From Neonectria sp. B-13 (lineage: Eukaryota; Ascomycota; Sordariomycetes; Hypocreales; Nectriaceae): 64,000 bases of DNA. The notes below the pieces were generated by a model. That model made no database searches, was not told the DNA's origin, and saw only the letters and a list, made by a program, of their open reading frames with translations. Shown here piece by piece: positions 9,561 through 21,325 of this stretch; positions within the stretch are counted from its first letter, which is position 1, and each line of letters begins with the position of its first letter. Position numbers and translations under genes: made by a program. The stretch is from NCBI GenBank assembly GCA_002682825.1, contig NOKP01000008.1, positions 124,001-188,000 on the forward strand, given 5' to 3'.

Positions 9561-11261
9561 CTATTGAAGCCCAAGAATATCCTTCAACACGGTGAGCGCA
9601 CCGAACAGTTCGTTGTCATGAAACTTCCGCGCTACTAATTGGAGCTCAATTGGCGCCCCTTCGAAGTTCGAGCCCTCCCACAACTGCTTGACGTGTTTGC
9701 AGGCGTCGCTCAACGGGACATAATCGGTGTCGTACTCCTCCCCAGCCTTCGCCTTGATCGGAGTCGGCATAACCACGCCAGGGTAGTCGACCAAGTTGTA
9801 CAGCGACGTGTATGTCCAGTAATGTGCCGTGTCATGTGCGCAAGCCGGCCCAACAAAGGCCGGACCAAGAATAACATCAACATCCTGCTCGTTCCAGCTC
9901 TCAGCAAACGCACATCGGAAATCATCCCTCTCCCTGCGTGCCAGATTCACGGCCTGGGCGGTCTGCATGCCACTGGGCTCTTCGTCCTTCCATATCCAGT
10001 CGCTCAGAGGATGAACTGGTTCTCCAGTGGCGATGATGGCACCTTTGCTGCCCTGGCCACCATCGGGCCAGTACATCTTCCGGGCCAAGTCCCAGGCGTC
10101 GGCGGCGCCAAAGGGCTTGAACTCCTTTATTTCGATCAACTCCGCGTGCTTGGGGTCGGAAAGAAGCTCCTTCGCCCAAGACATGGCCCGCTTGACTGGT
10201 GGCTGAGGCACGATGAAGCCGTCGTTGTTAATGATGCCGATCTTTAGACGCTTGTTTATGGGCGTCTTCAGGCCGGTCCAGGGAAACGGAACCACCTTGG
10301 GGTCTTTAAGATATGGTTTCGCTGCAATGACGCCATTCATGAAAAGGTCCATGTCTCTCAAGCTACGACACATGGGTCCCGTCGAGCACACAATGTTGAG
10401 CTCTGCCGCCGAGGGTGACGCGAGGAAGCCCTTCATCGGAAGCATAGGCGACGTCGGCTTGAACCCATAGATGCCGCAGAAAGCAGCTGGCGCACGAATG
10501 CTTCCGCCAATATCGGTGCCGACGCCTAGGACAGAGCCCTTCATGGCCACCAAGGCTGCCTCGCCGCCGGTGGAGCCGCCGGCCGAGAGGTGGATATTGA
10601 ATGGGTTCAAGACCCGGCCCCAAAGAGAATCGCTCTCGAGATGCATGAGTGTCTGTGGTTGGTTGGTCTTGCAGTAGAAGACAGCGCCCATGTCACGCAG
10701 GATGGCGAGCATGTGGCTATCCTTTTCGTCTTTGACAATACTGCTGAAGCAACCCATCGAGGAGAAAGTCCCCGCCATAGGCATGTGCTCCTTGATGCTG
10801 ACGGGCACGCCGTGTAGGGGACCAACTGTTTTCCCGTTTTTGGCCAGATACTCGTCCAGCTGCTTGGCGCGCTCGAGGGCATCATCCATGAACCACTGGG
10901 TCAAACAGCAAGTGAGTTGGTGAGAAATGATAGCCCGCTTTGAGAAGGCCGTGGCAACGGCGACTGCAGTGTACTTGCGTGCTGCAATTGCTTCTGCGAG
11001 ACCGACTGCATCGTAGGACTCTGTGATCTCGACCTCCTCGGAAGTCAAGATACCACAGGTGGCTGGTATGCCAGACACATCGATGGGCGGGTTGGCGATG
11101 AGGTCTTGAGGGAGATGGTACTCCAGCGGGATCTTTTCCGCAAATGTCTGGAGTAACGCAGCCCGCTTCGCCTCAAATTCCGGAGTGCCTCGTGGCACAG
11201 CTTTTGGCTGGACAATGGAGAGAGGTTTGGAGGCCATCTTGGCAGGAATAGAAATGGCCAT
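9561..11261 (-). CDS. Amidase (acetamidase-type amidase signature enzyme)
   Basis: Single-exon amidase signature hydrolase, 566 residues, about the usual length for fungal acetamidase-like enzymes. It hydrolyses an amide to a carboxylate and ammonia (or amine), probably in the cytosol. The Ser-cisSer-Lys triad is visible: Lys157 in PVSIKEH, cis-Ser230 in AGGSTGGE, and the nucleophile Ser254 in DIGGSIRAPA. FKPTSPM and GPMCRSLRDMDLF follow as in the family. ATG 11261 was chosen; the frame is open two codons further to a TTG. Substrate is not predictable. Two GATA sites just upstream are consistent with nitrogen-catabolite control. Confidence 0.9.
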   Translation of the reverse strand: MAISIPAKMASKPLSIVQPKAVPRGTPEFEAKRAALLQTFAEKIPLEYHLPQDLIANPPIDVSGIPATCGILTSEEVEITESYDAVGLAEAIAARKYTAVAVATAFSKRAIISHQLTCCLTQWFMDDALERAKQLDEYLAKNGKTVGPLHGVPVSIKEHMPMAGTFSSMGCFSSIVKDEKDSHMLAILRDMGAVFYCKTNQPQTLMHLESDSLWGRVLNPFNIHLSAGGSTGGEAALVAMKGSVLGVGTDIGGSIRAPAAFCGIYGFKPTSPMLPMKGFLASPSAAELNIVCSTGPMCRSLRDMDLFMNGVIAAKPYLKDPKVVPFPWTGLKTPINKRLKIGIINNDGFIVPQPPVKRAMSWAKELLSDPKHAELIEIKEFKPFGAADAWDLARKMYWPDGGQGSKGAIIATGEPVHPLSDWIWKDEEPSGMQTAQAVNLARRERDDFRCAFAESWNEQDVDVILGPAFVGPACAHDTAHYWTYTSLYNLVDYPGVVMPTPIKAKAGEEYDTDYVPLSDACKHVKQLWEGSNFEGAPIELQLVARKFHDNELFGALTVLKDILGLQ

Positions 11262-12292
11262 GGTCAATCGCCAAGATGATATCTTGCTTATCTTGGTGGA
11301 ATATAAAATAAGGGAGATGGAGAAGAGAGAGCTAGGGGAGAGATAAGTGAATAGTGTCTAGAGTTGGGCGTCGAAGCTGATGGCATTTAATACTGACGAG
11401 GAGATCCACAGTCGTGTCAATAGTCCACCGTGATGCCGTGCAGCATATCACAGGGCTGATTGAGTGAGGACAAGAAGGCCAGATGGGTTGAACCCGCGTC
11501 GTGAATCGCGATATGCGCTATCTGGAACCCGCAGGGATCCTTTCCCCGGAGCGCAAATGCCCTCCATTGGCCTCTGTCGTGGTTGCAACTTCCCCGCTTC
11601 ATCAGGGATCTGTAGATATGATATCGCGGCTGTCGCAAACGTCTATCGTTGGCTTCTGAATCAACGGTGCACGCCACGTTCAAGCAGCGGGAGTCTAGCC
11701 TAGCTCTGCGACTCTGATCCTTGCTGACGTCAAGTCCAGAACAAGACAGGACAGGACGCCACGACGCTATGAGGACATGCGACACCACTATCTCGCACCC
11801 CGGCCAATCATTTCTAAATGCGCCTCGATATGGCTTATCACGCGTGCCAACGATTGCAGCACTAGCCAATCATGCGTATTTGCGCCCTTTTGCGGGACCT
11901 CGATAGCTCCGGATCGACGAATGCTCGCCAACTCTCGGATCTTCGGGTGTTTGTCATGTTGCACGGCCGTAACAGAAAACCGTTGGTAGCGATGGGGAAA
12001 GCGTCGTTCAAACAGGATCAAGCGTGCGCACTTCTATCATCTCAGCCCGCGCGTTATCAGCCGGCGTATACATGCGCCTCTCTATCACTCTAGGCAAACA
12101 TCATCTGACATCCCTTGACGCCTGGCGTCTAGGAGCCCTTCGTTGCGAACCCCGGCGAGCTTCAGCAGATAGTGAACAGATACGGATAGTAACCCAGTTG
12201 CTTAAAAGGCCCCTGCAACCTCACCTTCATCCCACAGTCGTCAACCTCTCTTCCCCTCAACCTTCAACTTCTTCATTCTCCCCAACACGATC
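11262..12292. promoter_or_regulatory. Divergent intergenic region with GATA sites near the amidase
   Basis: About 1.0 kb between the divergent amidase and MFS genes. CTTATCT at 11287-11293 (AGATAAG on the amidase strand) and AGATAAG at 11341-11347 are close HGATAR matches within 90 bp of the amidase start. They are candidates for AreA/NIT2-type activation. Overlapping open frames between 11417 and 12020 on both strands have no recognisable motif. Confidence 0.4.
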
Positions 12293-14206
12293 ATGTCTAT
12301 TGCTTCAGAGAACATGTCGGACCGGGATGCCATCCCTGGTACGGTGCATCTGGTCGACCTGGATCACACGATGCACACGCCTCACTCCGGTGGGACTGGC
12401 GATATTGTTCTGAATCCGACGCCTTCCAAAGACCCCAATGATCCGCTCAATTGGTCTCCTCGCCGAAAGCTCATGTCAATGATCTGCCAGAGTCTGTGAG
12501 TCTTGCGAAGAAACAACCACCCGTGGTGTCTTGGTTCTGGGACTGACCCTCGAGCAGGTTCACTTGGTTCACGGGAATTTCAGTTTCTACTGTATACTCT
12601 GTCATCGTCCCCCTTTCCGCAGCATCTGGAGTTTCCATCGCCACGCTCAACGAGGGCACTGGCTACATGTTCCTGTTCCTGGGCTGGAGTCTGTTGTTCT
12701 GGCAGCCTTTCTCCCTGAGATACGGCAAGCGACTTACCTACCTCATTTCTATCCTCGGAGCCATTGTAAGTTCTATCATTATATCATGACATTTCCTGAT
12801 GGAAAGCTAACAGAGGAACAATAGGGCACCAGCATTTGGAGGTAAACACCGCTGTCAATCGGCAAGATACCATCAAGTGTCCCGGCCAATATGCTAATCC
12901 ACATCTAGTGCATATGTAACGAGCAACGGAGAATGGATAGCCAAGTGCATTATACAAGGCTTTTTTATCTCGCCTATCGAGGCACTACCAGAGATTTCCG
13001 TCACCGACGTTGTAGGTGCCTTGACACATGGCCAAACAGAACAAAGCTGACGCAGGACCAGTTCTTCACCCACGAACGCGGTACATACATGGGAATATAC
13101 GCCTTTACCCTAGCAGGCAGCAACTACTTCGCGCCCGTCATTTGTGGTTTCATCGCCGAGTATCAAGGATGGCAATGGGTATTTTACTGGCCAGCCATTT
13201 TCCTGGCATTCGCCTTCGTTTTCCTGTTCTTCTTCATGGAAGAGACGAATTACAACCGTATGACCTCGGATGTCTCCACGGAGACGGTGTTGTCGTCCAC
13301 GGAATCGAAATCGCCCTCGGATGACAAAGCCCCTGTCGATGTTGTCAACCCTCACCTGGCAGAGATTGGCGAGGTGTACGCAACCCCGAAGACCTTCACG
13401 CAAAAGCTGTCGATTTGGCAGCCGTCCCCGGGCCAGAACATGATCCAGCGTGCGTTTCGAAGCCTGAAACTCCTCAGCTGGCCGGTCATCTTCTACGCAG
13501 GCTTCTCGTATGGCTCGTATCTGATTTGGTTCAACGTTCTTAACGCAACCGCCTCCATTATTCTGTCCGGGGAGCCATATAACTTTGGCGCCTCGATGGT
13601 TGGTCTCAGTTACCTGTCCTGCTGTGTCGGCGTCATCCTCGGGTCCTTCGTCTCTGGCAGACTGAGCGACTGGCTGACGATTAAGCTTGCCCGACGGAAC
13701 AATGGCATCATGGAGGCCGAGCACCGCCTTTGGCCCTTTGCCATCTGTGTCGTCATGGTTCCTGGGTCCTTGATTCTTTGGGGTGTTGGTGCTCAGCATG
13801 GAGTGCATTGGTTTGGTCTGATCTTTGCCATGTGCTGTCTGGCCTTCACTAGCACGGTGGGCGTTACGCTTAGTGTGAACTACCTGATCGACAGCTACCA
13901 CGACATCAGCGGCGACGCTATTGTCACTGTCATTCTTGTCCGGAACACCATGTCATTCGCCATCAGCTACGGGTAAGCTTTACAATCTGAGACAAAGGCA
14001 CACAACTGACAGAAAATTACAGAATTACTCCGTGGATCACAAACCTGGGCTACCAGAACTGTTTTATCTCGGCTGCCTTCGTCGGTATGGCCGCCTCTTC
14101 TGTGTTCTTCATCATGATCAAGTATGGAAAGCCTCTCCGAGTTTTGAGCGCTGGCAAATATCGGGACCTGGTGAACAAAGACAAAGCCAAGTGGGGTACC
14201 AAGTAA
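12293..14206 (+). CDS. MFS transporter, DHA1 drug:H+ antiporter-like
   Basis: Twelve-helix plasma-membrane MFS transporter, 543 residues. Exons are 12293-12495, 12558-12765, 12825-12841, 12909-13011, 13056-13972 and 14023-14206. Exon 3 is a 17-nt micro-exon and intron 4 is only 44 nt; all phases agree. Seen: the DPNDPLNWS motif before helix 1, [14 protein letters not shown] first helix after splicing (here [10 protein letters not shown]), SLRYGKR between helices 2 and 3, [47 protein letters not shown], and the ETNYNR motif at the end of the first half. A charged loop of about 90 residues separates the halves. These features fit fungal DHA1 transporters. The substrate is unknown. A Zn2Cys6 regulator follows on the same strand after 612 bp. 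Confidence 0.9.
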
Positions 14207-14818
14207 TATGTGAGACAGTGGTCTCATGCTCAACTTTCCGCCTCGGGCATGATATTTAATAGCAATCAAGTCTTCTACTTTTTGTCTCTTGTTGAAAATG
14301 CCGAAACAAACATCCGTAATAAATCAGGCCTGCTACGCAACTGTCTGGGCTGTCGAGACCAGACCTAGGATAGAAAAGCAGTGCACATATCTATGGCTCT
14401 CTCTTCGCTTCCATGATAGAACTATGTATATACCCATACCTAGTTGCAGACCATGGTGCCCTTAAAAGACATGAACACCTAACGCTACGGCACGGTCGCG
14501 AGTCGTACATTCGGATGTAGTCATCCGTACACCCGCCGCTACGCAGTACTAGCTTACTAGTCAAGCCAGCTAGGTATCTATCCTACCTTATCTCTTGCAG
14601 AAGCCCCTCACGCTATCTCCAACGCAACTGGTCAATCAGGTCACAGCTATCCCGGTCTCCCCAGATAACCCGAGTCCCAATCGTCGGTACATAACATGCA
14701 CGTCCCCTTGCTTCATCCCCGCACCCTAGTACTCGCTTGCCCCATCTCCCTCCTGCATGAAGCTCGATTCAATGGTTTCGTTTACCCAAATACCCTGTCT
14801 TGATTCCCTCTGGGCATC

Positions 14819-16503
14819 ATGAACAGTGCTACCCAAGCTAGGTTACGTACCAAGACTGGATGCCTCACCTGTAACAACAACCTCCAGCCCAACTTTGGTA
14901 GACCAAATCTGACGGCGTTGAACAGGTAGGAAACGCCGGAAGAAATGCGACGAGAGAGTCCCCGTCTGCAGAGGATGCCACCGCTCCAACAAGCACTGCC
15001 AGTGGCCGACGTCGGCAGAGCTGCTCGATCGTCGCTTCGCATCCCATAACCGTTTACGACACCGAGCAAGTACAATCAAGACCGAGCGAGCCGTATCAGA
15101 GTCACCCCCGCAGACCGAGCGCGACGAGGAGAGCCACGATGAAGCGTCAATCGTTTCTGTCGAACGAAATCACACCCCAATCGATGCAGAACTATGCCTC
15201 CTCTCAGAATCCGCTACGGCGCACGGCGTGCTGTCCCGCGGTCTAGAGCTGGTGATTTCGCGTCACTTCGTCGAAAGATTCTACGGGCTTCTGCTGCTGC
15301 CAAAATGCCATCCCGGCTTCCACGATGGATGGTTGAATGAAATACAAGCCCTCATGGTGCATCACAAGAGCCTCTACTATTCTGTACTGGCGTGTGCTGC
15401 TTCCCATATACACTGCATCGACGCATCTTCACAGATGCAAGAGCTTGCGCTCACCTATTATTCGAAAGCTCTCAGAGAGCTGTCTAGGTTTCTAGCGGGG
15501 GCTTCTCAGCTGGAGAACCACAATGGATTGCTTATGTCCGTGATGCTGATGTACCTGCATGGGGTAAGCCTCTTTATTTCTCGTTGAGATTGTGACATGT
15601 TTATCGGATGTCGTCATACTAATATCAATTGTGTAGTGTATGGGCTATGGTACTGACGATGATATACCACGACACCTCACCGCTGCAACACGAATCCTCA
15701 CACTGCGGCTTTTCACTCGGCCCTTGAGCATCGATCGGCCCTTGAGCATCGATCGGCTGTTCGACAGGCTTGCAGTAGAGAGCGTTTTGTACCAAATTTT
15801 CTTGGTGACGACGGGGTTATGGTCAGATTCCGTTGGGTTAGGTTACGACTTCGATACCGAGTTCTGGAGCCGAGCCGAGAAGCTACTCAATCGGTCGTTG
15901 TTTTTTCCCGGGCGCTCTACGAGCCTCAACAGCCCAGTGCTCGGTATCCCAGCCTCATTGTTTCGACTTACCATCTCACTACGGCAGCTGTGCCGAAATA
16001 AGTCCCAGCAAGACCAGGTGACGCTTGACCAGATACGAAGCGAAGTGGAAGTGTGGGAAGCAGCGCTACTCTGCGATCAAGATCTCAAATTATCAGCTAC
16101 GAGCGACCGGCCTAACTGTCGAGAGCGATACTACAGAGATGCAGGCTACCTATACGCCATCATCGCCTCTATCCTGCTAGAACAACTGGAGAGAAACGAG
16201 AAGAACGATGATTCTTCCCCCATGCCGGCAGGCGATAGTTGGCAGATTAGAAAGGCGGTCCAAATCCTTCGAGGGCAGCAAAGCGATGGTGGATGGCCAA
16301 GGTGCTTTATTGGCAACTGGCCCGTCTACACGCTGGGCTTCTTTATGAGCTCTCCTGAGGATATAGAACTCATCAGGGCTGATCTACACCGAAGATGGGA
16401 TTTGACGAATTTCTCGCAGATCAGTCGCTTTAGCCGTGATCTGGAAAATACGTGGTTTGCACGGGGACATTCCTCTGGACCTGCCATTACAGAATATTTC
16501 TAG
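14819..16503 (+). CDS. Zn2Cys6 transcription factor
   Basis: Nuclear binuclear zinc-cluster regulator, 518 residues. Exons are 14819-14870, 14926-15563 and 15637-16503. The first intron interrupts the zinc finger: splicing joins GCLTC to RKRRKKCD. This restores C-x2-C-x6-C-x6-C-x2-C-x6-C (GCLTC..KKCD..VCRGC..KHC) at about residues 15-42. The rest (SHFV-type helices: HFVERFYG, HHKSLYYSVLACAASH, CFIGNWPVYTLGFF) fits the fungal_trans_2 middle-homology type, reaching to the C-terminus as usual. The 14207-14818 spacer shows nothing further. It lies behind the DHA1 MFS gene, which is a plausible target. An exact 18-bp tandem duplication lies in exon 3. Confidence 0.85.
15721..15756 (+). repeat. Exact 18-bp tandem duplication inside a regulator gene
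   Basis: The unit CCCTTGAGCATCGATCGG occurs twice in a row (15721-15738, 15739-15756). It duplicates PLSIDR in frame. It looks like a recent slippage or duplication event in the coding sequence. Confidence 0.9.
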
Positions 16504-16616
16504 GAGTTGGAACGCTGAAGGGTGATCAGGGCTATCTTGAAACTGAAGTACCGAGAGGACCTCCGATCATAGACAGTACCTTTTCAACGATGCAATGAGA
16601 AGCTTTAACAAGAGGG

Positions 16617-19272
16617 TCACTCCCCAGGGTCAATCGTGCCAATGTCCCAGATGTGTAAGCTCTCTGCCGTTGGTGCCTGCATGTAATCTCGCTCCAGAAT
16701 ACCAAAGCTATTATTCAAATCAGACAGCCAGAACGGCTGTCCGTTGATCGTCCAATTATTCATGGGGTTGTCGAGGCCAAAATGCTGATATTCGGGGCTG
16801 ACAACTTGAGGTCCTGCGATCTGGGAGGATGGGTGTGCTGGCAAGGGAAATTCCGCATCCTCGACGCTGACGCTGTCCTGTAAGACGAGATGTAAGCATT
16901 GGGTCATCAAGGAGAATATTTGGTCATTGTTGAGACAAGATGAGACAGCCACTTACCGGCCATCCTGATATTGGAACTTGATTGTCTTCGGGACTTACAT
17001 TCCCGTTGAGACCACCGTTACGTATTGGCGTCGTTGGTGAAGTAACCCCAGGCCCTGTATGAATAATGCCTGAATCCCCAGCATTAGACATCCATTCCTG
17101 CCAGGCCCTATGACCCTGCGCCCTTCCACCTTCAGCTGGGATCTGTTCTTGCGACGCCGTATTTTCAGATCCGCTCTCGAAGAATTGCTGGAAGCCAGGC
17201 ACAATGCATCCCAAAGATGAAGCTGCCGTCTCGCTTCCCTTAGCCAACTCTCTCAAAATAAGTATCCCGTCAGCAATGATTTTCTTTGTAGCATCCGCCG
17301 GCGGCTCAAGCCTGGCACCGAGGAGTAATACATGCAGGGCTGCGCTGCAGTACAGCGGGTCGTGGCTGGAATATCGACAGAGCAGCCCACGCTGGTTCAG
17401 GCCCTGGAGCATTTTGATCGTTGTAAGAGCAGCCGCTACACAATCCCTGGCTGCTTCTTGGAGAAACTTGATCTTGTGTTGTTCCAACGGAGTCGTATTG
17501 GTGCATTTAGAAGCCACCGTATGAGTCAACGGTATTCGGCTAAGCAGAACGATGGCTTGTTCATGTGTCAGATGGAGATGAACTGCGCCTCGTGTTGACT
17601 TTGACGATAGTTGGAGTCTTTCAGGGAGTTCATCTTTCCACTGTTGAAGATCGCATTTCAACTGGACGTAAGATTCGGTATTTATGATGCGTTCGTTTCC
17701 CGACGGGGTGATTTTGGAGTACATCGTCTTGACTATTTTGCCCATTATCCGGCACAACTTGATCAGAGCAATCTGACCGTCAAGAGCGCTCGTGTACTGT
17801 GGAGTACGAAGCTCTGGTAAATCTACTGGGAAGGGTGTATCAATCTCCTCGTCATCGATCATCAACGGTCGGCCCATTTGAAATGTAAATAGCCGCTCAT
17901 GGGTATAAACGCTCCACCACAATCGGTTGCGAAGCTCCCGAACGTGAGGGTGGAGGGCATCCGCACCCAGCGCGCGGTGCATGCCCATATTAATTGCCAT
18001 CCGTGCTGCAAGACCAAAAGCATTGTAAGCAATATCGTGTGCACTTGTCGTGATGAGAAAAGTGCCTTGAAGGACACATGCTTGGATGCTAGTCATGGAA
18101 CAAGAGGATACAACATCAGAGAGAAGGCGACGGGAGACCTCGTAAAAACGCCATCCCGGATTCGGCGTCGGTTTTGGAGTGGTCATGTTTGAAAGATCCA
18201 ATGTTGTCAGGCCAGAAGGTCTCGAAACGTCGGCCTGAACTTGACCATCTTGCTCTAGATCTGCATACTGACTTCCGAGTGCAAGGATCATGAACAGGAC
18301 GCAGATAAACTCGATTGAGCGCCGCGTTGCATAGTTTCCTTGTCGGTCAAATTCTTGGGTCCCGGCAAGGAACGCTTCTATCTTTCTTGTGAAGATGGCA
18401 GGATGAATGAAGAAGAAGTTGGACTGGGAGTATCGGAAGAAGGTGGTTGATAGGAAGTCGAGCACCTGTCTAGGTGGAAGCGCAGCGAGAAGACTTGCTC
18501 GAAGATCGCTCAGTACTAAGTTTGGTGGATCGATGATGAAGTGTTGGTAAGCCTATAAGATAGTTAGGCTCGATCCGATAGTAAATAATCGAATTACTCG
18601 CTGTTTTTCTGTCCCTTGATGGATTGGACTTGTCCACCCTCTCGCGGACGCTGTCAAAGAACGCCCAAGCGGACGAGCCGCCATCAAAATCTGCAAGTTA
18701 TAGTCAGCAATGGTCTAGATCCATGAATGTCGGATCTCCGGGAGACTTACATGTCTTGCCTTGATCGTGGACATATGTTTGCGGTGATAGAACATGATCA
18801 ACAACGATGCTCGCCTTCTCCCTATCTTCAGAAAATGCGTCATCCGTCACGGTCGCTTCCTCCGTCAGTATACTATTATCAATATCCTCCACCTCTTTGT
18901 CTCCAGTCTGCAGGTCCTCGGCATAACGGCGCAGCTGATCTAGGTCCTCCGGAACTTCGATGTTTTGCGTACGTAGGATGGCTTCTAGAATGAGTTCCCT
19001 CTCAGAATGTTGAGGGGAAGCTGAATGGTTCAAAGTCTGATCCTCAGCAAAACAGCACACCGACCTCGCCACTTGGCATCGCTGGCATGGTCTCAGCCCA
19101 TCGCACTTGAGTTTGTTGGCCCGGCACCGGTCGCAACTAAATATCTCTGGGTCAGCAGACTGCACACTCGATGCGGGGATGCAGCTTACGCCTTCCGAAC
19201 GCGCTTGCGTCGCTCGTCTGGGACGACAGGCCTCTTCCGTCTCCCGTTGTGCCTTGGTTCGGGGTTAAACAT
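16617..19272 (-). CDS. Zn2Cys6 transcription factor with fungal_trans domain
   Basis: Nuclear regulator of about 750 residues. Start ATG 19272 (MFNPEPRHNG, basic stretch). Intron 19189-19137 joins to ACDRCRANKLKCD, giving C-x2-C-x6-C-x5-C-x2-C-x6-C. Exon 2 runs 19136-18751 and exon 3 begins at 18690. The last intron is 16956-16878 and the final exon 16877-16617. The middle-homology region is clear: WRFYEVSRRLLSDV, AARMAINMGMHRAL, RNRLWWSVYTHERLF, FQMGRPLMIDDEEIDTPFP. The junction between exons 3 and 4 (about 18598-18515) is not settled. A 45-nt intron ending TATAG has the best branch site but breaks frame; a longer one ending at 18516 keeps it. The gene is convergent with the regulator ending at 16503. 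Confidence 0.82.
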
Positions 19273-19951
19273 GGATACTTGATAACGTGGTGAGCCTTCG
19301 GAACGGGAGCCGACATGTAGAGAGGCAAGTTCGGGGTTCTCGGATAATGTGCACGTCTAGCCGAGCATCATACCCTTCATAAGCCCGCTAGCTTATCTAG
19401 AGGCCATGTCACGATGATACGTCCGGAACTCGGTGCCCGCTAATCAGCGAATGAACCGGCGCCATTTCTGGGTCCGAGGTGGAGTAGCCAGGGATGAAGT
19501 TGAATCACGGGGTTCAAGATCTGGGGTAATGATGTGCCACAAGTAGTTTGACTAACATCAGCTCTAACACATTGCAAGTTGGGGTAGTGCCTGACTCGCT
19601 TTGATGTTATGCTCCCAAGCTTCATGTCGGCAGTGGCGTCTTGGACTTCCGGCGCATCTATCAGCAAATTGAACTCCAAGCATGTAGCCTAACCAGGTTA
19701 TAATTGATCCAACTTCAGTGAGGCCGTCCTATCAAGCTCCTTGTAAAGCATGGCCAGTAAATTTCAACCTTGGTATGCACAAAGTCGACAGTGAAGTGGG
19801 TTATGCAAAGATGAAATGAGCCATGACACGGATTCAAGAACCGACCGATCACTATCACTAAAATATTGTATACTGGATATCACAATGAAGTCTCAAGGTC
19901 TTTTGCAAAGCTCGAGCAGTGCTCTTCACATCATTCCTTTCGTCTATCCAT
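19273..19951. other. Intergenic interval without recognised genes
   Basis: About 680 bp between the start of the Zn2Cys6 gene (minus) and the 3' end of the amidohydrolase gene (minus). It should hold the promoter of the regulator. A short minus-strand frame at 19440-19679 has no recognisable features. No repeats or RNA genes were seen. Confidence 0.4.
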
Positions 19952-21325
19952 CTACCAAGCCTTCCTCTCGATTGAGATCGGCAGTTCTTCCAAAGAACTA
20001 AAAGCAACCTGTCCGGCTTTCACGACGGCCAACAAGTTTTGTTTCTCATCCAACACTGTGATGTCCTCCAACGGATTCTTTTCCAACACAATAAAGTCTG
20101 CCAGAAATCCTTCCTTGATTTGCCCAATCTCTTCTTCCCGTCGCAGCATCTTGGCACAATTTACCGTTGCACTCTGTAAGATGGCTAGTGCCGGCAGTAC
20201 TTGTGACCGAATTGTGAACTCCTTGCGCTGAAATTGATGCATTCCCGCGATGAGATCGGAGCCAAAGCACAGGGTTACACCAGCATCGTGTGCTACCTTC
20301 AGAGCGTTGAGCCCCGAGCCAAGAACGGCCGCGTTCTTCTTGGCACAGTCTTCGTTGAGAAACTGGTCGTATGGCGGAATCGTCATGGCATCGTGGGTGA
20401 CCAGCGTAGGGGTTAGAAAAATTCCCTTCTCAACCATAACCTCAGCAAGGTCGCGGTCAAGGAAGTTGCCATGCTCGATCCCCAAGACTCCGTTGTCGAT
20501 CATGTGCCGCATGGCGCGAATAGTGTACGCATGCGCGGTCACGTATGTATCGAAGCTCGCCGCGGTGCGAACCATGGCTTGAAGCTCTTCGTCTAGGAAT
20601 TGCGGATGCGCCAGGTTGTTAAGACGACTAGCCACGCCGCCACCGCCCATGATCTTGATAAAGTCGGCGCCCTTGCGGATTTCGTCCCGCACGGCTACAG
20701 AACACTCGGTTGGGCCATCGCAGATCCGTCCGATACCTGACCGATGTCCTGCGCAACACTTCAGAGTCGGATCTTCGTCTGAGAAGGATGCGCGCTGGTC
20801 TCCATGCCCGCCGGTCTGAGAGAGGGCGTGGCCGGCGATGAGCAGACGCGGGCCAACAATCAACCATTCATCGATGGCTTCCTTTAAAGATCCATCTGCT
20901 CCTCCGCAGTCCCGGGCAGTGGTGAAACCTCTTTGTAGCATTTCTCTAGCAAGAAAGGTTGTTCGAAAGTTGTTCATCGAGGCAGGGATGTTCTTGTAGG
21001 TGCTCTTGAGATCCGCCTCACCGGGCGTAGCAGTAATGTGGACATGACCATCGATGAGACCAGGACACAGATATTTTCCTTTGAGGTCAACGATGGTCGT
21101 CGTCTCGTCAGCCGATGTGCCGTCTTCCACTGAGGTGCCGATACTGAGTTTAGTTATTCGGCCTCCTGCAGCTGTAACATTTACATTTTCGACGACCTTG
21201 CCATCCACGGGATCAATGAGATTGGCGTTGATGAACCGAATGGGCTTGTGAGGAGGCAGGATCCAGGGTTTGTCACCCACAACGCCGGTGCTTTGGGCTT
21301 GGGCCGCTTTCTTAGTGGCTGTCAT
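19952..21325 (-). CDS. Metal-dependent amidohydrolase (ochratoxinase/prolidase-like)
   Basis: Single-exon enzyme of the amidohydrolase superfamily, 457 residues. It hydrolyses an amide or peptide-like bond using a binuclear zinc centre. Seen: GLIDGHVH with His94/His96 at the start of the barrel, Lys224 in DFIKIMGGGG (the lysine carboxylated in this family), His265 in TAHAY, His285 in IEHGNF, and catalytic Asp357 in FGSDLIAG. Order and spacing match the Xaa-Pro dipeptidase/imidazolonepropionase-like group that includes Aspergillus ochratoxinase. There is no signal peptide, so it is probably intracellular. ATG 21325 was chosen over a TTG five codons upstream. It is divergent from a DAL5-type permease across 470 bp, suggesting import followed by hydrolysis. 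The actual substrate is unknown. Confidence 0.88.
   Translation of the reverse strand: MTATKKAAQAQSTGVVGDKPWILPPHKPIRFINANLIDPVDGKVVENVNVTAAGGRITKLSIGTSVEDGTSADETTTIVDLKGKYLCPGLIDGHVHITATPGEADLKSTYKNIPASMNNFRTTFLAREMLQRGFTTARDCGGADGSLKEAIDEWLIVGPRLLIAGHALSQTGGHGDQRASFSDEDPTLKCCAGHRSGIGRICDGPTECSVAVRDEIRKGADFIKIMGGGGVASRLNNLAHPQFLDEELQAMVRTAASFDTYVTAHAYTIRAMRHMIDNGVLGIEHGNFLDRDLAEVMVEKGIFLTPTLVTHDAMTIPPYDQFLNEDCAKKNAAVLGSGLNALKVAHDAGVTLCFGSDLIAGMHQFQRKEFTIRSQVLPALAILQSATVNCAKMLRREEEIGQIKEGFLADFIVLEKNPLEDITVLDEKQNLLAVVKAGQVAFSSLEELPISIERKAW

Noticed and set aside
11417..11869. Minus-strand open frame of 150 residues between amidase and MFS genes
   Set aside because: Overlaps several other frames of similar quality in a divergent promoter; no motif recognised.
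13110..13901. Long minus-strand open frame opposite the MFS gene
   Set aside because: Shadow of the strongly supported plus-strand MFS exon; sequence is low-complexity polar.
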